Below, in pieces: positions 1-5,121 of a DNA stretch of 5,516 nucleotides. The stretch's first letter is position 1, and each line of letters begins with the position of its first letter. The notes under the pieces are model-generated. The model saw only the letters and a list, made by a program, of their open reading frames with translations, made no database searches and was not told where the DNA came from. The position numbers and the translations under genes are program-made. The stretch comes from Yoonia sp. (GTDB lineage Bacteria; Pseudomonadota; Alphaproteobacteria; Rhodobacterales; Rhodobacteraceae), in assembly GCA_028822885.1 (NCBI GenBank), contig JAPKCP010000219.1, forward strand, positions 1-5,516. The letters run 5' to 3'.

Positions 1-302
1 GCCGTGCAGACGTGGTTGATTTTGATGCCCTGATTAGCGCTGTTGAAAGTGGCCATATAACTGCCGCCAGCGATGTTTTTCCTGAGGAACCTATGCCTGC
101 CAACCATCCGGTCAGACAGCTTGATGGTTTTGTCAGATCGGCACATCGCGCAGGTGCTTTGGACAGCGCGTTTAAGATGATGGGTGAGATGGTTCTTGAG
201 GACATGGCGCTCATGGATAAAGGACTACCGCCTTTGCGCTGTAAACGTGCCGAGCGCGAAACAGTGGGGCGCATGCGATCGAAACCAGTCGATGGCAACT
301 AG
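1..302 (+). CDS. D-2-hydroxyacid dehydrogenase, C-terminal part (5' end outside window)
   Basis: This is the last ~100 residues of an NAD-dependent D-isomer-specific 2-hydroxyacid dehydrogenase, a cytoplasmic enzyme family that interconverts 2-oxoacids and D-2-hydroxyacids. The frame is already open at base 3, reading R-A-D-V-V-D-F-D-A-L, so the GTG at 12 is an internal Val codon and not a start. The fragment has the family order: VVDFDALISAVESGHI, then DVFPEEP (the second Glu, just before Pro, is the usual catalytic Glu), then SAHRAG, whose His (codon 144-146) matches the catalytic His of the usual PHxxG motif. A basic tail ends at the TAG at 300-302. The Rossmann core and catalytic Arg lie upstream, so substrate cannot be inferred. 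The form with SAHRAG and the CKRAERETV tail is one I associate with Rhodobacterales proteins. The fragment shows no frameshift. Confidence 0.85.
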   Translation, partial: RADVVDFDALISAVESGHITAASDVFPEEPMPANHPVRQLDGFVRSAHRAGALDSAFKMMGEMVLEDMALMDKGLPPLRCKRAERETVGRMRSKPVDGN

Positions 303-822
303 GGGGGTTAAAGGGGTCTGTAGGGGCGGACTTTATGAGGCGAAACCAGAAGCCTAGATTGGGATCGCTGCTGTTACCGGATAAATTTACATAACGGGTG
401 CATCGCAACGTCCCGTTTGAAATTATCTGTAAACGGCGCTCCCTTGGCTTCACGTCCTTGAAGATGGGTGTTGATCAAAGACAAGCTGTCGATCTATTCG
501 GAACGATTTTCGGTGACACTGCGTCAATTTAGAATGCGTCAGGTGCGAGACTGCCTTCCGTATTTTCGCCATTTTACGCGCCGAAACTTTGAAGCTGTGA
601 AGGATTATGGCGTTGTTGTTGTCAGCCTCAAAGGCTGCGACCATCGCTCGTCATGGTTAACTTGGCTGACAATGTTAATCTCAACGGGGTCTATGATCGC
701 GATCTTAGGTCTGGGTTTCGCAGCTAAAGTGCCTCAGGAATGATGCTTTAGTTGTGCAACAAAAATGCTGTGATTTCTTTCTTTCTGGGGTTTAGGCTAA
801 AATTGAGAGTGAGAAATTAACC
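303..822. other. Non-coding stretch between dehydrogenase and transporter
   Basis: I see no convincing gene here. A 91-codon + frame from a GTG at 468 to a TGA at 741-743 has a hydrophobic C-terminal third but no Shine-Dalgarno sequence and no recognisable family. A - strand frame over 211-453 overlaps the dehydrogenase and also looks accidental. An imperfect hairpin, AACGGG 393-398 with CCCGTT 412-417, lies about 90 bases after the dehydrogenase stop; it lacks a T-run, so it is at best a weak terminator. Next to the transporter, GAGAGTGAG around 805-813 can serve as its ribosome binding site. TAAAAT at 798-803 resembles a -10 box but has no good -35 partner. The length leaves room for a decayed gene, which I cannot identify. 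Confidence 0.5.
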
Positions 823-2598
823 ATGCCGACCGATCTGACCATAATCTTAGGGATTTTCGCAGCCCTGTTTGTGCTCCTCGTGTGGGGGCGTATCCGATAT
901 GATCTTGTGGCATTTGGTGCGCTCATCTTGGCCTCTCTTTTGGGGCTTGTGCAAAAAGAGGACGTCTTTTCAGGGTTCGGTCATGCGGCTGTCGCGATCA
1001 TCGCGCTGGTCCTTATCATATCGCGAGGGCTAGTAGGCTCAGGTGCGGTAGAAAAGCTGGCGATGCGATTGCTCGATGCTGATCGCCCTTTGCCGATGCA
1101 TATTGCCGTAATGGCGGTGGTCGGTGCAGGGCTGTCGGCAGTCATTAATAACGTGGCCGCACTTGCAATCCTCATGCCGCTTGACGTTGATACCGCAGCC
1201 AAGGCCAAACGCGCCGTCAGCAAAACATTAATGCCTCTTTCGTTTGCAACAATTCTTGGTGGCATGGTCACGTTGATTGGCACACCACCCAATATTGTTA
1301 TTTCTGAATATCGCCAAGATGCGCTGGGCGAACCATTTGCTATGTTCGACTTTACACCTGTGGGGCTGATTGTGGCTGTCGCAGGTATTGCGTTTGTATC
1401 GCTCTTTGGGTGGCGCCTGCTTCCCAATAGAGAGGGTGCGCGCGATCAGGATGCTGCATTCAAAAAAGGGCGCTATATCGCAGAACTGCGCGTTGGTGAC
1501 AAATTAGTTGATGAAGGAAAAAGAGTTGGTGATCTTTATCCATTGGCTGATGAGCATGATGTTCACATTCTAGGACTTGTTCGACGCGGCAAGCGGCTCT
1601 CGGGTTTTTCGATGCGACAAGAGATTCGTGCGAGCGACTTTCTTGTGGTTGAGGGTGATCCGAAGTCAATCGAGACTTTTATGGGACAAAGTGGTTTTGA
1701 TTTTGCGGGCTCAGAAAAACATGCTGGCACTGTTACAGCGGGCGGTTTGACCTTGATGGAGGCGATTGTGCCCGAAGGATCCCGTATTGATGGGCGCACG
1801 GCACGCAGCCTTCGATTACTCTATCAGCTTTCAGTGACGCTTCTTGGGGTGTCACGCAGTGGGCAGCGGTTTACTGACCGTGTCCGCCTTTTGACAATCA
1901 AACCGGGTGATGTGCTTTTGCTGCTTGGTTCCCCTGAAAGGGTTTCCCAAGCGGCAACCTGGCTTGGTGTGCTTCCACTCGGTGGGCGCGAAACCAAAGT
2001 TGTTCAACGTTCAAAAGCCGGATTATCAATCGGGATTTTTCTAGTAGCAATCGCCGGTGCAGTGCTTGGGTGGACATCATTACCTGTTTCGCTAGCTGCA
2101 GCAGTCATCGCGTTTGTTGCGGCTGGGCTGGTGTCTGGTCGCGAAGTTTACGATTCGGTCGAATGGAAAGTAATCGTTCTTTTGGCAAGCCTCATCCCAC
2201 TTGCTGAGGCTTTTGAAAATTTGGGTGGGGCAGAACTTATCGCGACGCAAATTCTAAGTGCGACACAAGGCTACCCCACGTGGGTCTCCTTGTTGGCACT
2301 TATGGCTGTGACGATGACGCTTTCTGATTTCCTGAATAATGTCGCAACGACACTGGTTGCGGCACCTATCGCCTTAGGACTGGCGACAGCGACAGCCACC
2401 AATCCAGATACTTGGCTTATGACCGTTGCGATTGCGGCCTCATGTGCGTTTCTGACCCCCATCGGGCACAAAAATAACACGATCATTCTTGGTCCAGGCG
2501 GCTATAGATTTGGGGACTATTGGCGTATTGGACTGCCTCTTGAGGTGCTGGTTCTTGCGGTTGGCTTGCCTGCTATCCTGATAGTCTGGCCGCTGTAA
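823..2598 (+). CDS. SLC13/DASS-family anion permease with two TrkA-C domains
   Basis: A 591-residue inner-membrane transporter of the divalent anion:sodium symporter type (SLC13, related to CitMHS and SAC1-like proteins), a family importing sulfate, dicarboxylates or similar anions, usually with Na+. The N-terminal membrane half covers residues ~5-200 and carries INNVA (108-112) and GTPPN (153-157). The C-terminal half covers ~398-591 and carries NNVATT (505-510), TPIG (545-548) and GPGGYRFGDYW (557-567). These paired NN-V-A and P-N/P-I-G elements are the two inverted re-entrant substrate and Na+ sites of the fold. Between the halves, two soluble TrkA-C/RCK_C domains sit at ~215-290 and ~303-385, each ending in a ...DxLLLxG/ DFLVVEGDP-like strand; such domains usually bind a small ligand and gate the transporter. 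The ATG at 823 is preceded by the purine-rich GAGAGTGAG. Length and architecture look complete. The anion cannot be told from sequence. Gaps of 520 bases upstream and 314 downstream suggest its own transcript. Confidence 0.95.
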   Translation: MPTDLTIILGIFAALFVLLVWGRIRYDLVAFGALILASLLGLVQKEDVFSGFGHAAVAIIALVLIISRGLVGSGAVEKLAMRLLDADRPLPMHIAVMAVVGAGLSAVINNVAALAILMPLDVDTAAKAKRAVSKTLMPLSFATILGGMVTLIGTPPNIVISEYRQDALGEPFAMFDFTPVGLIVAVAGIAFVSLFGWRLLPNREGARDQDAAFKKGRYIAELRVGDKLVDEGKRVGDLYPLADEHDVHILGLVRRGKRLSGFSMRQEIRASDFLVVEGDPKSIETFMGQSGFDFAGSEKHAGTVTAGGLTLMEAIVPEGSRIDGRTARSLRLLYQLSVTLLGVSRSGQRFTDRVRLLTIKPGDVLLLLGSPERVSQAATWLGVLPLGGRETKVVQRSKAGLSIGIFLVAIAGAVLGWTSLPVSLAAAVIAFVAAGLVSGREVYDSVEWKVIVLLASLIPLAEAFENLGGAELIATQILSATQGYPTWVSLLALMAVTMTLSDFLNNVATTLVAAPIALGLATATATNPDTWLMTVAIAASCAFLTPIGHKNNTIILGPGGYRFGDYWRIGLPLEVLVLAVGLPAILIVWPL

Positions 2599-2695
2599 AA
2601 TCACTGAGGCATGGGGACCGGAAGCGTAGACTCGGGGTGCCAATTGCCATTCAGCTGAAACAGACCCCTAGCTATGTAAGGCATGCTGTTCGAAC

Positions 2696-2753
2696 TTTAG
2701 GTCGTCTTGAATTTTTCCTTTGTTTGCTTTAGGGGTGATTTGCCTGACCTAAA
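2696..2753. repeat. Inverted repeat TTTAGGTC / GACCTAAA
   Basis: TTTAGGTC at 2696-2703 is the exact reverse complement of GACCTAAA at 2746-2753, with 42 bases between. The left arm shares CTTTAGG with a direct copy at 2728-2734 inside the loop. It starts 98 bases after the transporter stop and ends 160 bases before the stress-protein start. It could be a regulator site or a weak structural element. An 8-bp match at this spacing may also be chance. Confidence 0.3.
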
Positions 2754-2878
2754 AAAACCCTCATGAGAGCAGGGTCTGAAGTGCGCTGGAATGAAACGTC
2801 CGAGTGGCCCGCAGGTTCCAAGTTGACCCAACCAAACGATGTGGTCGAACAAAACACACCAATCAACAACAGTTGCCC

Positions 2879-2893
2879 GATTGATATCCAATC
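2879..2893. promoter_or_regulatory. Operator-like palindrome GATTG-N5-CAATC
   Basis: GATTG at 2879-2883 and CAATC at 2889-2893 are perfect inverted arms around ATATC. The site lies 19 bases upstream of the stress-protein ATG and just before its Shine-Dalgarno sequence, where a bound repressor would block transcription or where a small RNA stem would sit in the leader. The arms are short and no regulator is known for this motif, so the call is tentative. Confidence 0.25.
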
Positions 2894-2902
2894 GCGGTAT
2901 AA

Positions 2903-2908
2903 AAGGAG
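2903..2908 (+). promoter_or_regulatory. Shine-Dalgarno AAGGAG that sets the stress-protein start
   Basis: AAGGAG lies 4 bases before the ATG at 2913 and is the only strong ribosome binding site near this frame. The frame is open for another 50 codons upstream to an ATG at 2763, which has no such site. This places the true start at 2913. Confidence 0.8.
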
Positions 2909-2912
2909 ACGT

Positions 2913-3641
2913 ATGACCCGCTACGCAAATGCAAGAATAACGAACCCTACCCGCTATTTCGAAACACCAAATACCGTTCTGAGTGACAAAAAACTCAGCC
3001 ATGATGACAAAATAAAAGTCCTGAGATCCATGGCTCTTGACGCAGATCAGTCGTTGCAAACGACGTCGGAGGGTATGGCAGGCACCAATCTGGCTTACAA
3101 TGCAAACGACCTTCAATCTGCCCTGATCCACCTCGAAGATATCGAGGAAGCTGAGACCTTTAATGATCCAATCATGCAAAACGGCCGCTTCCAGCGGATC
3201 ATGGTCGTAACGACCGTTGATCAAGATTTAAACCGTGAAATCGCAGATGTTGCCTATGATATGGCAGAGATCGCGGGTGGCAAAGTGTGCCTGCTGAATG
3301 TCGTTCCGTCGACGTTTGAAAGGGCGGGACTATCAGCTGCCGGACCAACGGTTATTTTTCCTCTAACCACTGTTAATGATACCCAAATCATTGAAGATCG
3401 CAATGTGCAACTCACAGAGCTAATGGTTGAAAGTGGCTCAAGCGTTGAGACTGAGATTGAGGTCCGCAGAGGCGAAGTCGAACAGGTCATTATTGAATAC
3501 GCCGACGACTGCGACGCTGATGTTATCGTGGTTGGCTCTCCTAACCGATCCTGGCTCGAAGCTTTGTTTGAAACGTCTATTGCTGACAGTGTGACCAAGT
3601 TTGCGCCATGTCCAGTTTTGGTCGTCCCAGCGCCAGCATAA
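2913..3641 (+). CDS. Universal stress protein fused to a small N-terminal alphaproteobacterial domain
   Basis: A 242-residue cytoplasmic protein in two parts. Residues ~1-80 contain YFETPNTVL...DDKIKVLRSMALDADQ...TSEGMAG...DLQSALIHLEDI. This matches a pattern I know from stand-alone ~80-100 residue alphaproteobacterial proteins (Phe-x-x-Pro-x-x-Val-Leu, Lys-Ile-x-x-Leu, Asp-Ala, Glu-Gly-Met-x-Gly), often found near stress genes and of unknown function. Residues ~93-240 form a UspA domain: strand RIMVVTTVDQD (95-105), strand KVCLLNVVPS, then DADVIVVGSP (201-210) and the closing APCPVLVVPA. The ATP-loop pattern G-x2-G-x9-G-S/T reads G208-S-P-N211 ... T221-S222, so two of its three glycines are replaced and ATP binding is doubtful. 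There is no signal peptide or membrane segment. The start is set by AAGGAG at 2903. A role in stress or growth-arrest survival is inferred from the family only. The 69-residue gene follows 121 bases downstream. Confidence 0.9.
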   Translation: MTRYANARITNPTRYFETPNTVLSDKKLSHDDKIKVLRSMALDADQSLQTTSEGMAGTNLAYNANDLQSALIHLEDIEEAETFNDPIMQNGRFQRIMVVTTVDQDLNREIADVAYDMAEIAGGKVCLLNVVPSTFERAGLSAAGPTVIFPLTTVNDTQIIEDRNVQLTELMVESGSSVETEIEVRRGEVEQVIIEYADDCDADVIVVGSPNRSWLEALFETSIADSVTKFAPCPVLVVPAPA

Positions 3642-3669
3642 CCAACAAACTTTTACAAAATGAATCGAA

Positions 3670-3733
3670 GGGGCCGACAACTGCAAAGTTGGATAGCTTG
3701 GCGGCAAAGCTTGCTTGCCCGCAGTTAAGCCCC
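3670..3733 (+). ncRNA. Candidate structured RNA: three-way junction in the spacer before the small gene
   Basis: Read as + strand RNA, the spacer can fold into a closing stem GGGGC (3670-3674) with GCCCC (3729-3733) that encloses two hairpins. One is CAACT-GCAA-AGTTG (3678-3691), with a GNRA-type tetraloop. The other is GCGGCAA (3701-3707) with TTGC-C-CGC (3715-3722), with one bulged C. AGCTT (3695-3699) can pair instead with AAGCT (3707-3711), which would break the second hairpin. No T-run follows, so it is not a terminator. A small stem AACG-AATA-CGTT (3737-3748) then sits directly before the GAGGAG ribosome binding site. It could be an mRNA processing or stability element or a cis-regulatory leader. 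It matches no riboswitch class I know. Confidence 0.3.
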
Positions 3734-3762
3734 AGAAACGAATACGTTGAGGAGATAAATTA

Positions 3763-3972
3763 ATGGCTAATCTGGCAAAGACGACTGAATTTACAATCAA
3801 TGGTCCCCAAAAGGAGACGCCGCTAGAGAAAACCACGCGCATTGTGAGGAAGATAAACGACGAAGATGCAGAGATACGCAATGATAAGATGGCGCAACTT
3901 CGCAAAGACCGTTTTGAAAGTGAAGCTGTCGCGCCCGTCGAGGTGATCGCAGAACCATCCAGTGATACGTGA
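3763..3972 (+). CDS. Small charged protein of unknown function (69 residues)
   Basis: I do not recognise this family with certainty. The start is well supported: GAGGAG at 3749-3754 lies 8 bases before the ATG, and the sequence upstream is structured and non-coding. The N-terminus (MANLAKTTEFTINGPQKETP) is polar. Residues ~21-54 are rich in Lys, Arg, Glu and Asp with spaced Ile, Leu and Met, as in one long amphipathic helix or coiled coil (LEKTTRIVRKINDEDAEIRN, then MAQLRKDRFESE). The tail is short, acidic and Pro-containing. There is no signal peptide, membrane segment, Cys pair or zinc motif. It follows the stress-protein fusion in the same direction and may share its transcript. A stress-linked accessory or adaptor role would be a guess from position. 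The - strand frames across this region are shadows. Confidence 0.7.
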   Translation: MANLAKTTEFTINGPQKETPLEKTTRIVRKINDEDAEIRNDKMAQLRKDRFESEAVAPVEVIAEPSSDT

Positions 3973-4560
3973 AAGAGGCAAGTTACTCTGATAAGACAGT
4001 GTTGTCTGAACAACCGGCGGTCTATCACGGTGCGCCTGCTGCAGACGGCAGCCAACAAGCATGAGGTGCCACTGAATTATTGGTAAGTTGGAATTCTGGA
4101 GCAACTGCCTATGGGGGGAAGCTTGCGCGCCCGTAGGCAGGCCAGTTCTTGGCCTTGTAGGTCGGTACTGTGCATTTGCTCACAGTTCCCAGCTACCGAG
4201 CTGAATTCAGGACATGAATTCCTCACAGAATTTATACAATAGAGGCTCATTAGCCTAGTAACTACTCAATATTCTCAACGTGTAACAGTAGTTTTTGATA
4301 CAGTCTGAGGCTAGCGCGCACTATTTCCGCCATCATCAATGGTTGGTGATAGTGTTTCAGATTTTGGGGGTCGCAAAGGTGAGGACATTGCTGTCAAGCG
4401 GATGCATTCAAGACTTTCTTGCAGCAAACTCAGTCACTGAACTTAAGAAATTGTGCAAAAACTCTAACTATTTCAGTTTTATCTATCTTACTATTTATCA
4501 ACGAGCAGTCAGCACCACCTTTAGCAGGAGAGAATGACAGCTTAGGGTCGATACCCAAAG
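3973..4560. other. Non-coding stretch rich in inverted repeats
   Basis: No credible gene lies here. The + frames starting at 4295 and 4419 have no ribosome binding site and overlap each other, and the second runs through the rpsU terminator into rpsU. The stretch does hold structure. There is a hairpin GTTGT-CTGA-ACAAC (4001-4014), a dense cluster at 4105-4221 (listed separately), AGGCT-CATT-AGCCT (4243-4256), and ATCATCA-ATGGT-TGGTGAT (4332-4350), a 7-bp stem with one G-U pair. TATACA in the 4230s resembles a -10 box but has no good -35. None of the hairpins is followed by a clear T-run, so the terminator of the upstream genes is not identified. Confidence 0.5.
4105..4221. ncRNA. Candidate structured RNA: four consecutive stems, including an 11-bp hairpin
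   Basis: Stem 1 is CTGCCTATGGG (4105-4115) with CCCGTAGGCAG (4130-4140): 11 pairs, one of them G-U, and a 14-base loop. Stem 2 is AGGCCA (4139-4144) with TGGCCT (4150-4155), overlapping stem 1 by two bases so that the two may compete. Stem 3 is TCGGTACTGTG (4162-4172) with CACAG (4181-4185) and TACCGA (4194-4199): 11 pairs with an 8-base bulge on the 3' side. Stem 4 is GAATTC (4203-4208) with GAATTC (4216-4221). Such back-to-back pairing in non-coding DNA suggests a small RNA or structured 3' region. It does not match 6S, SRP RNA, tmRNA or RNase P as I know them. The strand is undecided because the stems fold on both; + would fit the genes upstream. Confidence 0.35.
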
Positions 4561-4596
4561 CAAAGCCCCCACCGCCATCAGGCAACGGGGGCTTTG
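4561..4596 (-). terminator. Rho-independent terminator of rpsU
   Basis: CAAAGCCCCC (4561-4570) and GGGGGCTTTG (4587-4596) form a perfect 10-bp stem with a 16-base loop, beginning 30 bases past the rpsU stop. On the - strand the stem ends in GGGGGCTTTG followed by CTTTGGG, a moderately T-rich tail. A GC-rich stem flanked by AAAG/CTTT is the usual alphaproteobacterial form. The stem is symmetrical, so it may also stop + strand transcription coming from the left. Confidence 0.85.
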
Positions 4597-4626
4597 TAAC
4601 CCATCAAAGCATCGAAATGCTTGATA

Positions 4627-4827
4627 TTACGCTTCGCGCTCTAATTTTTTACGCGCCAATTTACGGGCACGGCGAATCGCTTCAGCCTTATTGCGCGCTT
4701 TTTTCTCTGACGGTTTCTCAAAATGCTCCTTGAGTCTCATTTCACGGAACACGCCTTCGCGCTGTAGCTTTTTTTTCAAGGCCCGAAGGGCTTGATCGAC
4801 ATTGTTGTCACGAACACTTACTTGCAT
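4627..4827 (-). CDS. rpsU: 30S ribosomal protein S21
   Basis: A 66-residue protein of the small ribosomal subunit that sits near the 3' end of 16S rRNA and helps initiation on mRNA. The whole chain matches bacterial S21: MQVSVRDNNVDQALRALKKK at the start, REGVFREMRLKEHFEKPSEK in the middle, and a strongly basic helical tail rich in Arg, Lys and Ala (AIRRARKLARKKLEREA). The length is within a few residues of other alphaproteobacterial S21 proteins, so it is complete. The ATG (complement of 4825-4827) has only a weak, A-rich leader (GAAAG ... ACAAACAAA) and no strong Shine-Dalgarno sequence. It appears monocistronic: a good promoter lies about 50 bases upstream and a strong terminator follows. 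It is convergent with the stress-protein unit. Confidence 0.98.
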   Translation of the reverse strand: MQVSVRDNNVDQALRALKKKLQREGVFREMRLKEHFEKPSEKKARNKAEAIRRARKLARKKLEREA

Positions 4828-5121
4828 TTTGTTTGTACGAGCTTTCTATGAAAATTTTGTCGTATTTGGCAGGAATTCTATCCGATATCAAACTATATTT
4901 CACATTAGCAACTGCGGTGACCCAACTTTTGCGACCTGTCCCGTTGGCGAAGCGGACTCACAACACCGTCAAGCATGGATTTACGCACGTTTTTTGTGCC
5001 AAAAGCCTGTCACACTGATTGCGTGTAGCTAGTGTCTCAAACCAATATCACGCTTACAGAAATCGGTGGACATGATTTTATATCACAGTTGTTGGCTGTC
5101 CATCGACATCACATCCCAGCA
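4828..5121. other. rpsU upstream region, no gene seen
   Basis: This stretch holds the rpsU promoter and leader and then joins a transposase remnant. A + frame runs divergently from rpsU (ATG at 4848, TGA ending at 5018, 56 codons) but has no ribosome binding site and no family I know, so I leave it out. Sequence next to the remnant (about 5030-5121) does not continue the transposase, so the break between element and host DNA is near 5122. I see no tRNA and no terminal inverted repeat of the element. Confidence 0.5.
4875..4903 (-). promoter_or_regulatory. rpsU: Probable sigma-70-type promoter of rpsU
   Basis: On the - strand, GTGAAA (complement of 4898-4903; 4 of 6 to TTGACA) is followed after exactly 17 bases by TAGAAT (complement of 4875-4880; 5 of 6 to TATAAT). 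Transcription would begin near 4868 and leave a leader of about 40 bases before the rpsU ATG. Confidence 0.45.

Larger units (their letters stand above)
2599..2912. other. Spacer between transporter and stress-protein gene
   Basis: No gene is visible. The + frame of the stress protein stays open back to an ATG at 2763, but those 50 extra codons have no ribosome binding site and a composition unlike the protein that follows. I therefore treat 2763-2912 as 5' untranslated or promoter DNA. The stretch holds an 8-bp inverted repeat (2696-2703 with 2746-2753), the direct repeat CTTTAGG (2695-2701 and 2728-2734), the palindrome CTCATGAG in the 2760s, and an operator-like repeat next to the gene. 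I found no FNR box (TTGAT-N4-ATCAA), although universal stress genes often carry one, and no clear -35/-10 pair. Confidence 0.5.

Noticed and set aside
468..743. 91-codon + frame starting with GTG, hydrophobic near its end
   Set aside because: No Shine-Dalgarno sequence, no recognisable domain and an uneven composition; a decayed or chance frame is more likely.
312..2669. 10-bp inverted pair AGGGGTCTGT (312-321) and ACAGACCCCT (2660-2669) flanking the transporter, like ends of a mobile element
   Set aside because: The match does not extend beyond 10 bases, there is no target duplication and no transposase between the copies. Several 10-bp inverted pairs are expected by chance in a window of this size.
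2763..2912. 50-codon N-terminal extension of the stress protein from an upstream ATG
   Set aside because: No ribosome binding site at 2763, while AAGGAG directly precedes the ATG at 2913, where the recognised N-terminal domain begins.
4102..4155. Resemblance of the hairpins to an integron attC site or to a c-di-GMP riboswitch (GCAAAGC element)
   Set aside because: The attC end motifs (RYYYAAC/GTTRRRY) and the conserved GEMM core are absent.
4523..4542. AGGAG followed by ATG-ACA-GCT-TAG, a three-residue reading frame just before the terminator, suggestive of an attenuator leader
   Set aside because: No + strand gene follows the terminator; it belongs to rpsU on the - strand, so attenuation makes no sense here.
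4419..4733. 104-codon + frame with a hydrophobic N-terminal stretch resembling a signal peptide
   Set aside because: It runs through the rpsU terminator and antisense to rpsU, and has no ribosome binding site.
4848..5018. 56-codon + frame divergent from rpsU
   Set aside because: No ribosome binding site, no family match, and it covers the rpsU promoter; kept only as a note in the upstream region.
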